Shown here one piece after another: positions 1-7,638 of a DNA stretch of 19,287 nt. The notes beneath the pieces were generated by a model that saw only the letters and a list, made by a program, of their open reading frames with translations, was not told where the DNA came from and did no database searches. This DNA comes from SIG607 sp045533195 (GTDB lineage Bacteria; Bacillota; Clostridia; Oscillospirales; Acutalibacteraceae): contig JAZSHI010000044.1 in assembly GCA_045533195.1 (NCBI GenBank), forward strand, positions 1-19,287, written 5' to 3'. Position 1 is the stretch's first letter. Each line of letters begins with the position of its first letter. The position numbers were made by a program, and so were the translations under genes.

Positions 1-2
1 AA

Positions 3-239
3 AATGACAAACTTACCTTCGCTATTGACGGTGTTAAGTACTACGAGTACTTTAACCAAGAAGATTATAAAGACCGTATGGCTAACTATATTATTCTTAG
101 TCAGGGTATGGGTAACCGCGACTACGGTGTTAAGTATGATCTCGAAAAGCATAAAGATTACTACGAAACCCTTATTGATTACGTTCGTATTTATCAGGTT
201 GAAAATATGGGCAGCCGTATGGTTTGGGCAAACAGCTAA
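3..239 (+). CDS. C-terminal fragment of a GH16-like (laminarinase/lichenase fold) glycoside hydrolase
   Basis: This is the 3' end of a gene that begins before the window; 78 codons are visible up to TAA at 237-239. The fragment holds the segment AIDGVKYYEY near its start and IDYVRIYQV near its end. In GH16 beta-glucanases the last two strands of the jelly roll read roughly as 'y-DG--y' and 'm-vDYVRVYq', so the fragment fits the end of a concanavalin A-like GH16 domain acting on beta-glucans outside the cell. The catalytic ExDxxE motif lies upstream and cannot be checked. Codon choice (GGT, AAG, GAC, CGT) resembles that of the well-expressed genes in the window. Another concanavalin A-like sugar-binding or hydrolase family is possible. 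A different frame over the same bases is open but has no recognisable protein features. Confidence 0.55.
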   Translation, partial: NDKLTFAIDGVKYYEYFNQEDYKDRMANYIILSQGMGNRDYGVKYDLEKHKDYYETLIDYVRIYQVENMGSRMVWANS

Positions 240-254
240 CTAATACCAATAAAT

Positions 255-280
255 AACCACCTGCATATGCGGGTGGTTTC
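255..280 (+). terminator. Intrinsic terminator after the GH16-like gene
   Basis: AACCACC (255-261) pairs perfectly with GGTGGTT (272-278), with a ten-base loop. It lies 15 bp after the stop codon. The following T-run is short, so it may work together with the next hairpin. Confidence 0.6.
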
Positions 281-289
281 GCTATACAC

Positions 290-329
290 AAAAAACACAC
301 ACATTACTTTAAGGATGCGTGTGTTTTTT
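290..329 (-). terminator. Bidirectional terminator between the convergent GH16-like and lctP genes
   Basis: AAAAACACACACAT (291-304) pairs with ATGCGTGTGTTTTT (315-328) with a single A-C mismatch and a ten-base loop. Runs of A on the left and T on the right give a U-tract on either strand. It lies 65 bp beyond the lctP stop and is the only terminator candidate for that minus-strand gene; it also backs up the hairpin at 255-280. Confidence 0.7.
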
Positions 330-394
330 ATATAATATACTTATTTAGTTATCGTTAAAATCAGTGGCTGGTTTGCTTCTATTTCTTCGGACTG

Positions 395-2020
395 TTATTC
401 AACAGGTCGTATGCCTAAAGCCATAACGAAGTAAAAAATAGCAACTGTTACCAAAGAATATATAAGCATTGGTATAACGTTTGTTTTTATAAGTTTTCCT
501 TCTCTGCCTGAAGTACCTATTGTAGCGCTTGCGGCAACAGCGTTGTTGATGCACACCATATTACCTACGGCGGCGCCTACACATTGCATAGCCATAACGA
601 ATACTGTGGGAATACTAAGCACTGTTGCGGTATTGTACTGCAGGTTGGAAAACAAATTCATAGAAACGGTTGCAGAGCCTGAAACAAAAGCACCTAGAAC
701 ACCGATAAAAGGTGCAATTAAAATGTATAGTTTATCGCCGACTTTTGAGAGCGCATTCGCCATCGTATCAAGCATACTTGTGTCGGTTGCATTTTTAAAT
801 TTCATAATTTCAACCAAAGCTAAACCAAAGAGCAAAGCCATAGCGGCGCCCGATACCTGTTTAATTGTAGCAGACCAAGATTCTTTGATTTGCTTAAAGC
901 TCATTTTGTGGATAACATTGGTGATAAATGCAACTATAATAAAGAATGTTCCGGGAAGATAAGCCCATTTGAATGCCCAATCAAGATTATCAAAGCTTAA
1001 AATATTGTTCACTTTAATAACAAAGGGGCCGCTGTTTAAAAGAGCTTTTATAGGAAGCTGGGGTATGCGGGTTATAACAAGAATTATTGCAACTAAAATA
1101 TAGGGAACCCAAGCTTTTATAAGGGACATTCTTGAAGTTTTAATGGGAGCGACTTTAGTTGTTGCTAACCAACTACTGTCCCACTCGGCAGGATTGCCGA
1201 AATCCCATATCTTTTTAGGAGTGAGAAAATTATTTTTAGCTGCAATTACTGTAACTACTATGGAGATTAGGGAAGCAATAAGAGAAGCAAATTCATAGCC
1301 GATAAACATGGAAATAAGAAGTAGGGGTATAGCGAAACTAAGCCCTGTAAATAAAGCAAAGGGCACAGCCTCAAGAGCGGGTTTAAAGGATTTTTCTTTG
1401 CTGTAGAATTTGGTTGTCATAAGTAAAACTATTAACGGTAAAAAAATTGCCATTACTGCATGGGGAAGGGCTGTCCAAAAAGCAAAGCCTTCGGTAAATG
1501 CTGAGTCCCCGCTTTTGCCCAGAACAGCAAGTGCGGAGGTTACGGGGGTTCCAACTGCACCGAAGGATACTGCTGTAGAATCAAAAATCAAAGCTATCAT
1601 AGCGGCAGCCATGGGAGGAAAGCCTAAGCTTACCATTAAAGGACCGGCGAGTGCGGCGGGTGTGCCGAAACCGGCGGCTGCTTCTATAAATGAACAAAAG
1701 GAGAAGCCAATAATACAGGCTTGAACGCGCTTGTCGGGGCTGATGTTCAAAAAACCGTGATTAATAGCAGCGGTAGCTCCCGATGCTTTCAAGGTGTTCA
1801 TAAGAAGAATGGCGCCTAAAATAATAACAAGTACGTCAAGCGAACTAATCATACCGAAAATTGAGCTTCCAAGTAATGCCTTGATTTCAATATCCCAAAA
1901 GAAAAATGCGAAAATTACCGCCATAATCCAGGAAACAAGTAAACTGTATTTTGCAGGCCAGTTAAATACCATCATAAGTATGAGGGTTGTCAGAATAGGT
2001 AGAAAAGCCAGTATTGCCAT
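395..2020 (-). CDS. lctP: L-lactate permease (LctP/LldP family)
   Basis: The 541-residue polytopic membrane protein has the usual length of the LctP family (TC 2.A.14), which imports L-lactate with protons. It begins with hydrophobic helices from residue 2 and carries the conserved glycine/alanine-rich segment FIEAAAGFGTPAALAGPLMV near residue 110, followed by FDSTAVSFGAVGTPV. A second glycine/alanine/serine segment, GAFVSGSATVSMNLF, lies in the C-terminal part. The start ATG is at 2018-2020 with a GGAGGA Shine-Dalgarno about 8 bases upstream on the minus strand. It stands alone: convergent to the GH16-like gene and divergent from rpsU. No lactate dehydrogenase or lactate regulator gene lies beside it here. 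Glycolate or another 2-hydroxy acid is possible as substrate, since family members overlap. Confidence 0.93.
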   Translation of the reverse strand: MAILAFLPILTTLILMMVFNWPAKYSLLVSWIMAVIFAFFFWDIEIKALLGSSIFGMISSLDVLVIILGAILLMNTLKASGATAAINHGFLNISPDKRVQACIIGFSFCSFIEAAAGFGTPAALAGPLMVSLGFPPMAAAMIALIFDSTAVSFGAVGTPVTSALAVLGKSGDSAFTEGFAFWTALPHAVMAIFLPLIVLLMTTKFYSKEKSFKPALEAVPFALFTGLSFAIPLLLISMFIGYEFASLIASLISIVVTVIAAKNNFLTPKKIWDFGNPAEWDSSWLATTKVAPIKTSRMSLIKAWVPYILVAIILVITRIPQLPIKALLNSGPFVIKVNNILSFDNLDWAFKWAYLPGTFFIIVAFITNVIHKMSFKQIKESWSATIKQVSGAAMALLFGLALVEIMKFKNATDTSMLDTMANALSKVGDKLYILIAPFIGVLGAFVSGSATVSMNLFSNLQYNTATVLSIPTVFVMAMQCVGAAVGNMVCINNAVAASATIGTSGREGKLIKTNVIPMLIYSLVTVAIFYFVMALGIRPVE

Positions 2021-2104
2021 AAAATTAATTCCTCCGTGAAAAAATTTGAGAAAAAATGAAAAATTTTTTTACTTTTATCTAAAGTGATTTACCTATAATA
2101 TATT

Positions 2105-2134
2105 ATTATACCCATTTACAAAAGTCTATATCAA
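2105..2134 (-). promoter_or_regulatory. Sigma-A-type promoter for lctP
   Basis: On the minus strand TTGATA (2129-2134) and a perfect TATAAT (2105-2110) are separated by 18 bases. This gives a leader of roughly 75 nt before the lctP start. In the 2040-2359 gap the remaining bases between this promoter and the rpsU promoter are AT-rich, and I see no further element in them. Confidence 0.7.
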
Positions 2135-2279
2135 AAATAGTGTAAAAATGTTAAAAAAATTGGTGCTTTTGATGAAAATTATTTTTGAAATTTTAGATAT
2201 GAAAGGGAATGATATTACAATATACTACCGACTGTCTTAAAGAGCGACATAAAAGTTTTGTAAAAATATATAAAAGGAC

Positions 2280-2309
2280 TTGACAGTGGGGATAGGTTTA
2301 TAGTATAAT
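2280..2309 (+). promoter_or_regulatory. Strong sigma-A-type promoter for rpsU
   Basis: Perfect TTGACA (2280-2285) and perfect TATAAT (2304-2309) with an 18-base spacer. The predicted start of transcription, near 2316, lies about 45 bases before the rpsU ATG. It is the best consensus promoter in the window, as expected for a ribosomal protein gene. Confidence 0.85.
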
Positions 2310-2359
2310 GCTGTCTGTAAATATATTACCCCTGCTATCAGGCGGAGGGAGGGAATTAT

Positions 2360-2536
2360 ATGAGTCAGGTTCGTATCAAAGAAAATGAATCACTTGATAA
2401 TGCTTTAAGACGTTTTAAGCGCCAGACCGCTAAGGACGGCGTTATACAGGAAGTACGTAAGAGAGAACATTATGAGAAACCTTCTGTAAAACGTAAGAAA
2501 AAGTCGGAAGCTGCACGTAAGCGTAAGTTCCGCTAA
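2360..2536 (+). CDS. rpsU: 30S ribosomal protein S21
   Basis: A 58-residue, highly basic protein that binds the 30S subunit near the 3' end of 16S rRNA. It starts MSQVRIKENESLDNALRRFK, the typical S21 opening, and ends in an Arg/Lys-rich tail (KRKKKSEAARKRKFR). The ATG at 2360 follows an unusually purine-rich ribosome-binding stretch (GGAGGGAGGG, 2344-2353). A consensus promoter precedes it and a terminator follows 20 bp after its stop, so it is probably a single-gene unit, although the terminator runs directly into the next gene. The length is normal for Firmicutes S21. Confidence 0.97.
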   Translation: MSQVRIKENESLDNALRRFKRQTAKDGVIQEVRKREHYEKPSVKRKKKSEAARKRKFR

Positions 2537-2556
2537 TAAGTGATACTTAAAAAATG

Positions 2557-2587
2557 AAAGCAGCCCACTACGGCTGCTTTTGATTTT
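2557..2587 (+). terminator. Intrinsic terminator after rpsU
   Basis: AAAGCAGCC (2557-2565) pairs perfectly with GGCTGCTTT (2572-2580) around a six-base loop, followed by the broken T-run TTTTGATTTTT. It ends only a few bases before the yqeG Shine-Dalgarno, so some read-through is likely. Confidence 0.8.
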
Positions 2588-2600
2588 TATGAGGTGAAAA

Positions 2601-3101
2601 ATGTTTAAACCTAATATGAAACTTCATCGTGTTACCGATATTTCGGTAGAACTATGTAAAAATAAAAATATAAAAGCGATTGTTCTTGATGTTGATAATA
2701 CTTTGTCAACTCATCACGGAATGACTTTGGTTGACGGACTGTCCGAATGGATTAATAAAATGCAGGAAAACGGGATAAAGCTTATCGTTCTTTCAAATTC
2801 CAAAGAAAGAAGAGTAAAACCTTTTGCAGAAAAAATCGGGCTTAGTTACGTATCCCTCGGCTGTAAACCCTTGCCTTTTTCTTATTTTAAAGTTAAAAAA
2901 ATGTTATCCCTTAAAAGAAAAGAAATTGTCGCTGTCGGTGATCAGATTTTTACAGATGTGCTCGGTGCAAAACTTTTCGGTATAAAAATCGTACTTACTG
3001 ATTTAATTCTTGCTGAGGATAAACCGAGCTTTATTCTAAGAAGAAAAATCGAAAGATTTTTACTTAAAAAAATGAAGGTGGAAAACGGATATGGCTGCTA
3101 A
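2601..3101 (+). CDS. yqeG: YqeG-family HAD IIIA-type phosphatase
   Basis: A 166-residue small HAD hydrolase without a cap domain. Motif I is DVDNTL with nucleophile D30 and D32; motif II is the serine in LSNS (S65); the conserved lysine is probably K89 in GCKPLP; motif III is GDQIFTD (D114, D119). These match the YqeG family, which is widespread in Firmicutes and whose physiological substrate is not firmly known. The ATG follows GAGGTG by four bases. The 3' end overlaps the next gene by 11 bases, so the two are probably translationally coupled. It sits just beyond the rpsU terminator with no room for a clear promoter of its own. Confidence 0.9.
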   Translation: MFKPNMKLHRVTDISVELCKNKNIKAIVLDVDNTLSTHHGMTLVDGLSEWINKMQENGIKLIVLSNSKERRVKPFAEKIGLSYVSLGCKPLPFSYFKVKKMLSLKRKEIVAVGDQIFTDVLGAKLFGIKIVLTDLILAEDKPSFILRRKIERFLLKKMKVENGYGC

Positions 3102-3942
3102 ATTCGGTCCCGCAGGTACTTGCGATTTATTTAAGGAAAAAGGATATAAAAATTCTCTTCAGATTCCATCATTTTTAACAGAGGTTGGACTTGACCATTT
3201 TGAGTATCAATGCGGCAGAGGAGTTAATATCGGTGAGGAAAAGGCGGTTGAATTAGGAAAAAGGTTCAAAGATGCCGGAAAAACCGTATCTCTTCACGCG
3301 CCTTACTATATTTCTATGTCCTCTGTTGAAGAAGAAAAACGCAGAAACTCCGTTAACTACATTTTGAACAGTGCCAAGGCGGTAAATTTTCTCGGCGGTG
3401 ACAGAATAGTTGTGCATACGGGCTCCTGCTCTAAAATGGGCAGAGAAGAGGCACTTTATAAGGCTATCGAAACACTTCATTGGTCTTTGGATGCTCTAAG
3501 GGAATATGGACTTTCTCATATTCATATCTGCCCCGAAACTATGGGTAAAATGAATCAGCTGGGTACACTTGACGAGGTTATTGCACTTTGCAGAGTGGAT
3601 GAAAGCGTGATTCCCTGTATTGATTTTGGACATCTTAATGCGAGAACTCAGGGCGAGGTAAATTCCTATAAAGCTTACGAAGATATTTTAAACCGAATAG
3701 AAAACGAATTGGGAAAGGAAAGACTAAAGAACTTCCATTCTCATTTTTCAAAAATAGAATATACTGAAGGCGGAGAAAAACGTCATCTTACCTTTGAGGA
3801 TACCCTTTACGGTCCGAAGTTTGAGCCTTTAATGGAACTTATTTATAAAAAAGGTCTTTCGCCGATTTTTGTATGCGAATCGGCAGGTACTCAGAGTCTT
3901 GACTCTTTGAGTATGAAAAAATATTATGAGGCTTTGGTGTAA
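3091..3942 (+). CDS. Endonuclease IV-like TIM-barrel protein (AP endonuclease family 2)
   Basis: The 283-residue product has the length and metal-site layout of endonuclease IV (Nfo), a tri-zinc enzyme that cuts DNA at abasic sites. Visible ligand candidates are H69 (LHAPYY), H109 (VVHTGS), E149 (CPETMGK), D178 and H181 (IDFGHLNA), H216 (NFHSHFSK), H232 (KRH) and E263 (CESAGTQ). These fall almost at the E. coli Nfo numbering as I remember it. One ligand differs: Nfo has Asp-Arg-His where this protein has Lys-Arg-His at 230-232. The family assignment is firm, but AP endonuclease activity is only probable. It overlaps yqeG and is followed after three bases by the M24 peptidase gene. Confidence 0.85.
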   Translation: MAAKFGPAGTCDLFKEKGYKNSLQIPSFLTEVGLDHFEYQCGRGVNIGEEKAVELGKRFKDAGKTVSLHAPYYISMSSVEEEKRRNSVNYILNSAKAVNFLGGDRIVVHTGSCSKMGREEALYKAIETLHWSLDALREYGLSHIHICPETMGKMNQLGTLDEVIALCRVDESVIPCIDFGHLNARTQGEVNSYKAYEDILNRIENELGKERLKNFHSHFSKIEYTEGGEKRHLTFEDTLYGPKFEPLMELIYKKGLSPIFVCESAGTQSLDSLSMKKYYEALV

Positions 3943-3945
3943 AAG

Positions 3946-4998
3946 ATGATTAATCTTGATAAATATATTTCATCGCACACGGCATTACTTATTTGTACTG
4001 ATGTTAACCGTTTTTATTTAAGCGGTGTGAAATCTTCGGCGGGTTATCTTCTCAAAACAAGTGTAGGTGATTTCCTTTTTGTTGACGGAAGATATTTTGA
4101 AATGGCTAAAAAAACCGTTAAATACGGTATAAAGGTTGTCCTTTTAACCCGACTTTCAAAACAGCTTAATGAAATTATAGAACGTTTTAAAATTAACACG
4201 ATTTATACCGAAACTGATATTACCGTTTCTTTTCTTAACTCGCTTTGTGACATTCTCAACTGTAAAGTAATAGCGCAGGAAAGCCTTAGCGAAGAAATTC
4301 TTGTGGCAAGAAGCGTGAAAACAAAAGAAGAAGTGGAGAACATTGTATGCGCTCAACGTATTGCTGAAAGTGCATTTGATGAACTTCTTAATTTTATAAA
4401 AGAAGGCGTTACAGAAAAAGAAATAGCGCTTTTCCTTGATTATGAAATGGGTAAACGGGGAAGCGAAGGAGTATCCTTTGAAACTATTGCTGTTTCGGGT
4501 GAAAATTCTTCAATGCCTCACGGTGTACCTACAGACAAGCCTTTAAGGGCAGGGGATTTTCTGACTCTTGATTTCGGCGCTGTATATAAAGGTTATCACA
4601 GCGATATGACTCGAACTCTCGCTATTGGGTATGCCACCGATAAAATGCAAGAGGTTTATAATCTTGTATTATCGGCTCAAAACAGCGCAATAGAAAAAAT
4701 TGCAGCCGGTATATCCTGTAAAAATGTAGATGCTATAGCAAGAGATATCATAACTAAAGCGGGATTTGGCGGAAATTTCAGCCATAGCACTGGGCATGGA
4801 GTCGGTCTTTGTATTCACGAATATCCCAATTTGTCAAACAGAAACGATGCTAAACTTGTATCGGGACAGATAGTTACCGTTGAACCGGGCGTTTATTTGG
4901 AGACAAAGTTTGGCGTAAGAATAGAAGATATGATTCTTGTTAAGGAAAATGAAAGAGAAAACTTGACAAATTGTCCCAAAACGCTTATAATTTTATAG
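3946..4998 (+). CDS. M24-family Xaa-Pro peptidase (aminopeptidase P/prolidase-like)
   Basis: The 350-residue protein has an N-terminal creatinase-like domain (about 1-120) and a C-terminal pita-bread metallopeptidase domain (about 125-350). The five expected metal ligands are present: D209 and D220 (LDFGAVYKGYHSD), H284 (GHGVGL), E313 (VEPGVY) and E327 (RIEDM). H192 in the PHG segment fits the substrate-side histidine. Such enzymes release an N-terminal residue preceding proline in the cytoplasm. The gene is 36 bp upstream of efp, an arrangement also found in Bacillus (yqhT-efp). Since EF-P relieves stalling at proline runs, the pair touches proline-rich peptides at both synthesis and breakdown, but the functional link is only an inference. 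Confidence 0.92.
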   Translation: MINLDKYISSHTALLICTDVNRFYLSGVKSSAGYLLKTSVGDFLFVDGRYFEMAKKTVKYGIKVVLLTRLSKQLNEIIERFKINTIYTETDITVSFLNSLCDILNCKVIAQESLSEEILVARSVKTKEEVENIVCAQRIAESAFDELLNFIKEGVTEKEIALFLDYEMGKRGSEGVSFETIAVSGENSSMPHGVPTDKPLRAGDFLTLDFGAVYKGYHSDMTRTLAIGYATDKMQEVYNLVLSAQNSAIEKIAAGISCKNVDAIARDIITKAGFGGNFSHSTGHGVGLCIHEYPNLSNRNDAKLVSGQIVTVEPGVYLETKFGVRIEDMILVKENERENLTNCPKTLIIL

Positions 4999-5033
4999 TA
5001 AATATTTAATTTCTATTTTTTGGAGGAAAAATT

Positions 5034-5591
5034 ATGTTAAGTGCAGGAGATTTCAGAAACGGCCTTACCTTTGAAGAGGACGGCAACGTACTTCAGGTTG
5101 TAGAATTTCAGCATGTAAAACCCGGTAAAGGTGCTGCGTTTGTAAGAACCAAGACCAGAAATGTTATTACCGGTGCTATTATTGAAAAGAGCTATAACCC
5201 CAGCGCAAAGTTCCCCGTTGCTTATGTTGAGCGTAAGGATATGGAATATTCTTATAATGACGGCGACCTTTACTACTTTATGGATCCTGAAACCTTTGAG
5301 CTTGTTCCCGTTAACAAGTCTGAACTCGGTGAAGGCTTCAAATTCGTAAAGGAAACTATGGTATGTAAAATTCTTTCCTATAAAGGAAAGGTGTTCGGTA
5401 TGGAGCCTCCTACATTCGTAGAACTTCAGATTACCGAAACCGAACCCGGTTTCAAGGGCGATACCGCTACCAATGCAACTAAGCCCGCTACTCTTGAAAC
5501 AGGTGCAGAAATCAGAGTTCCTCTCTTTATTAATGAAGGAGATATGATCCGTATTGATACCCGTACCGGTGAATATATGGAAAGAGCATAA
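5034..5591 (+). CDS. efp: Elongation factor P
   Basis: A 185-residue, three-domain OB-fold protein of normal length that binds between the P and E sites of the ribosome and promotes peptide bond formation at consecutive prolines. The loop VKPGKGAAFVRTK places K32 at the tip, where many bacteria modify the residue. No EpmA/EpmB-type modification genes are in the window. The C-terminal signature region GDTATNATKPATLETG and VPLFINEGDMIRIDTRTGEY is present. A GGAGG Shine-Dalgarno lies at 5022-5026. It follows the M24 peptidase gene and precedes the CD1247-type gene after 15 bp, so the three are probably co-transcribed. Confidence 0.98.
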   Translation: MLSAGDFRNGLTFEEDGNVLQVVEFQHVKPGKGAAFVRTKTRNVITGAIIEKSYNPSAKFPVAYVERKDMEYSYNDGDLYYFMDPETFELVPVNKSELGEGFKFVKETMVCKILSYKGKVFGMEPPTFVELQITETEPGFKGDTATNATKPATLETGAEIRVPLFINEGDMIRIDTRTGEYMERA

Positions 5592-5609
5592 TTAAGGAGA
5601 ATTAAAGTG

Positions 5610-6044
5610 ATGACTATTACTGAAAAAGCTGCTTATATTAAAGGATTGGCTGAAGGCCTGGAATTAGATGCTTCTACCAAGGAAGGCAAAATCCTTAATG
5701 CTATTATTGATTTACTTTCTGACATCGCTGTTGATATCGAAGATACCGAAGATGCTTGTGCAGAACTTGCTGAGCAGATTACTGCCGTTGACGAAGACCT
5801 TGCTGAGCTTGAGGACTTTGTTTACGAAGAGTACGAAGATGAAGAGGACGATTATGATTGCGAAGGCTGTTCCTGTTGCGATTATGACGACGATGAAGAT
5901 GATGAACTTTATGAGGTTGAGTGTCCCAACTGTCACGACGTAATTTATGTTGATGATAAAATGCTTGAGGAAAAGGGAATTACCTGTCCAAATTGCGGAA
6001 CAAATCTCGAATTTGATCTTGAAGAAGATAACGACGAAGAATAA
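5610..6044 (+). CDS. CD1247-type acidic protein with C-terminal zinc ribbon
   Basis: A 144-residue, very acidic protein. The N-terminal part (MTITEKAAYIKGLAEGLEL) resembles what databases call the CD1247 N-terminal domain, conserved in Clostridia and of unknown function. It is followed by a probably helical segment (about 25-75). Then comes a cysteine cluster C84, C87, C89, C90 inside a run of Asp/Glu, and a zinc ribbon with two CPNC pairs (C105/C108 and C126/C129). I chose ATG 5610 over GTG 5607 because it fits the family opening and lies 9 bases after AAGGAGA. It follows efp closely and is closed by a strong terminator. A regulatory or nucleic-acid-linked role is conceivable, but nothing here shows it. 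Confidence 0.8.
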   Translation: MTITEKAAYIKGLAEGLELDASTKEGKILNAIIDLLSDIAVDIEDTEDACAELAEQITAVDEDLAELEDFVYEEYEDEEDDYDCEGCSCCDYDDDEDDELYEVECPNCHDVIYVDDKMLEEKGITCPNCGTNLEFDLEEDNDEE

Positions 6045-6051
6045 TTAACAT

Positions 6052-6081
6052 CAAAAGCATCCGTTTGGATGCTTTTGTTTT
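6052..6081 (+). terminator. Strong intrinsic terminator after the efp operon
   Basis: CAAAAGCATCC (6052-6062) pairs perfectly with GGATGCTTTTG (6067-6077) around a four-base loop, followed by TTTT. The ispD Shine-Dalgarno (AGGAG) begins two bases later, so ispD needs read-through or a promoter inside the preceding gene. Confidence 0.85.
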
Positions 6082-6092
6082 AGGAGTAATTT

Positions 6093-6818
6093 ATGGCGGT
6101 AACAGAATTTAAAATAGAATACAGTGTGGAAGAGGCGCCGCATAAAAATGCCGTTCCCGTAATAATTGTTGCTGCAGGTTCGTCTTCGCGAATGGGTGGT
6201 ATAAACAAAATGTTTACACTTCTTGCGGGAATACCTGTTATTGCAAGAACTATGCTTAACTTTGAGAGAAGTCCTTATGTCAGCGAAATAGTTGTTGTGA
6301 CCAAAAAGGAAAGCATAGCGGACGTTTTGCGCCTTAAAGAAGAATATATGATTTCTAAGTTAACCGCTGTAACCGAAGGAGGAAATGACCGACTAAGTTC
6401 GGTTCTTAACGGACTTTCTGTACTTAGTGTGGATACAAATGGTGTAATGATTCACGATGGCGCCAGACCGTTAGTGAGCGAAATACTGATTGAAAAAATG
6501 GCTAAGGCAAGTTTAACATTTGACTGTGCAGTCTGCGGTGTGCCTTTGAAGGACACAATAAAAGAAAAAGGCGATTTTGTTAAAACTCTTGACAGAAGTA
6601 AAATCATTGCCGTTCAGACTCCGCAATCGGTAAATTTTAGTAAGTATAAAGAGTTGCTTTCTTCTATAGAAAATAAAAGCGAATTTACCGACGATGCTTC
6701 GGTTATGGAAAGCGCAGGGTTTAATACCGAAATAATCAACGGGGAAGAGAGTAATATAAAAATTACTACCCCTGTTGATTTAAAACTTGCCGAAGCACTT
6801 TTAAAGGAGGAATTTTGA
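6093..6818 (+). CDS. ispD: 2-C-methyl-D-erythritol 4-phosphate cytidylyltransferase
   Basis: This is the third step of the MEP isoprenoid pathway: MEP plus CTP gives CDP-methylerythritol. The 241-residue protein carries the nucleotide-binding loop VAAGSSSRMGGINK (about 26-39, with R33 and K39), HDGARP (121-126), a TPQ segment (176-178), DDAS (200-203) and the KITTP segment near residue 225. About 18 extra residues precede the usual start of the fold. ATG 6093 is nevertheless the start supported by AGGAG six bases upstream, and an alternative start further in lacks such a site. The stop overlaps the ispF start by one base (TGATG), as in many genomes where the two genes are coupled. Confidence 0.96.
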   Translation: MAVTEFKIEYSVEEAPHKNAVPVIIVAAGSSSRMGGINKMFTLLAGIPVIARTMLNFERSPYVSEIVVVTKKESIADVLRLKEEYMISKLTAVTEGGNDRLSSVLNGLSVLSVDTNGVMIHDGARPLVSEILIEKMAKASLTFDCAVCGVPLKDTIKEKGDFVKTLDRSKIIAVQTPQSVNFSKYKELLSSIENKSEFTDDASVMESAGFNTEIINGEESNIKITTPVDLKLAEALLKEEF

Positions 6819-7285
6819 TGCGTATAGGACACGGTTATGACGTGCATCGCTTTTGTGAGGGCAGACCGCTGTTTTTAGGCGGTGTTGAAATCCCCTACGA
6901 AAAAGGACTGCTCGGTCACTCTGATGCCGATGTGTTACTTCACGCTATTTGTGATGCTCTTCTTGGGGCGGCGGCTATGGGGGATATAGGAAAACATTTT
7001 CCCGATACCGATGAACAGTTTAAAGGTATTGACAGTAAATTATTGTTAAAAAAGGTCTGTGAAAAAATAAACCGCAAAGGCTTAAAAGTAATAAATATAG
7101 ATGCTACCGTTATTGCGCAAAAGCCTAAAATTTCTCCCTTTATCGAGAAAATGAGAGAAACGATTGCCGTAATTTTAGGCACTGATATTGACAATATCAA
7201 TATTAAAGGCACTACCGAAGAAGGTCTTGGATTTACGGGAGAGCTAAAAGGAATTGCCTGTCATTGCGTTTGTCTTATTGAATAA
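6818..7285 (+). CDS. ispF: 2-C-methyl-D-erythritol 2,4-cyclodiphosphate synthase
   Basis: The 155-residue trimeric zinc enzyme of the MEP pathway cyclises CDP-ME 2-phosphate with release of CMP. The zinc ligands are visible as D8 and H10 (GYDVH) and H42 (LLHAICDALLGAA). GDIGKHFPDTD and the C-terminal NIKGTTEEGLGFTG are family signatures. ATG 6818 is chosen over TTG 6815 because a very strong AAAGGAGG (6803-6810) lies seven bases before it. It overlaps ispD by one base. IspE, the enzyme acting between IspD and IspF, is not encoded in the window. Confidence 0.97.
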   Translation: MRIGHGYDVHRFCEGRPLFLGGVEIPYEKGLLGHSDADVLLHAICDALLGAAAMGDIGKHFPDTDEQFKGIDSKLLLKKVCEKINRKGLKVINIDATVIAQKPKISPFIEKMRETIAVILGTDIDNINIKGTTEEGLGFTGELKGIACHCVCLIE

Positions 7286-7323
7286 TATTAATAATTTGCT
7301 CATAAAATATTATGGGTGATTAA

Positions 7324-7638
7324 ATGAAGGTATATGTTTCGTTATCTTTTGGCTATGCGTTAGCTTTGTGCTTTTTTGCGCTTATTTCTTTTTCTGTTTT
7401 GGCTATAGCTGGAAACTCGACGTCATATACGATTATTGAAAACGAGATATCGAGAGAAAACTATTTAAAAGGTAAAGGATATTACGTTAGCGAACCGTTT
7501 ACGGTTAAAGATATTGTGCTAAGCGGTGAAATTTTTACGGAATATACATACATAACGAAGGATAAAACCATAATTCGCCTTAATTTTGACGAAGATAAAT
7601 TGGTTGGGGAAAAATATGACCGATACACGACTGGATAA
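7324..7638 (+). CDS. Small membrane-anchored hypothetical protein
   Basis: I do not recognise this 104-residue protein. It opens with a hydrophobic stretch (about residues 5-30, FGYALALCFFALISFSVLAI) that could be an uncleaved anchor or signal peptide. A mostly polar part follows with alternating hydrophobic residues, suggesting a small beta-rich extracellular domain (YITKDKTIIRLNF). GGTGAT lies three bases before the ATG, the same ribosome-binding arrangement as at ylmC and spoIVB in this window. The last 23 bases overlap the start of the pseudouridine synthase gene in another frame, which argues for co-translation. I have no functional call. Confidence 0.6.
   Translation: MKVYVSLSFGYALALCFFALISFSVLAIAGNSTSYTIIENEISRENYLKGKGYYVSEPFTVKDIVLSGEIFTEYTYITKDKTIIRLNFDEDKLVGEKYDRYTTG

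Noticed and set aside
4..243. A 79-codon plus-strand frame starting ATG at 4
   Set aside because: The frame beginning at base 3 gives a GH16-like C terminus ending in DYVRIYQ. The other frame gives a Thr/Leu/Ile-rich product with no features.
2310..2345. CCTG-CTAT-CAGG mini-hairpin in the rpsU leader
   Set aside because: Only four pairs; too small to support a regulatory claim.
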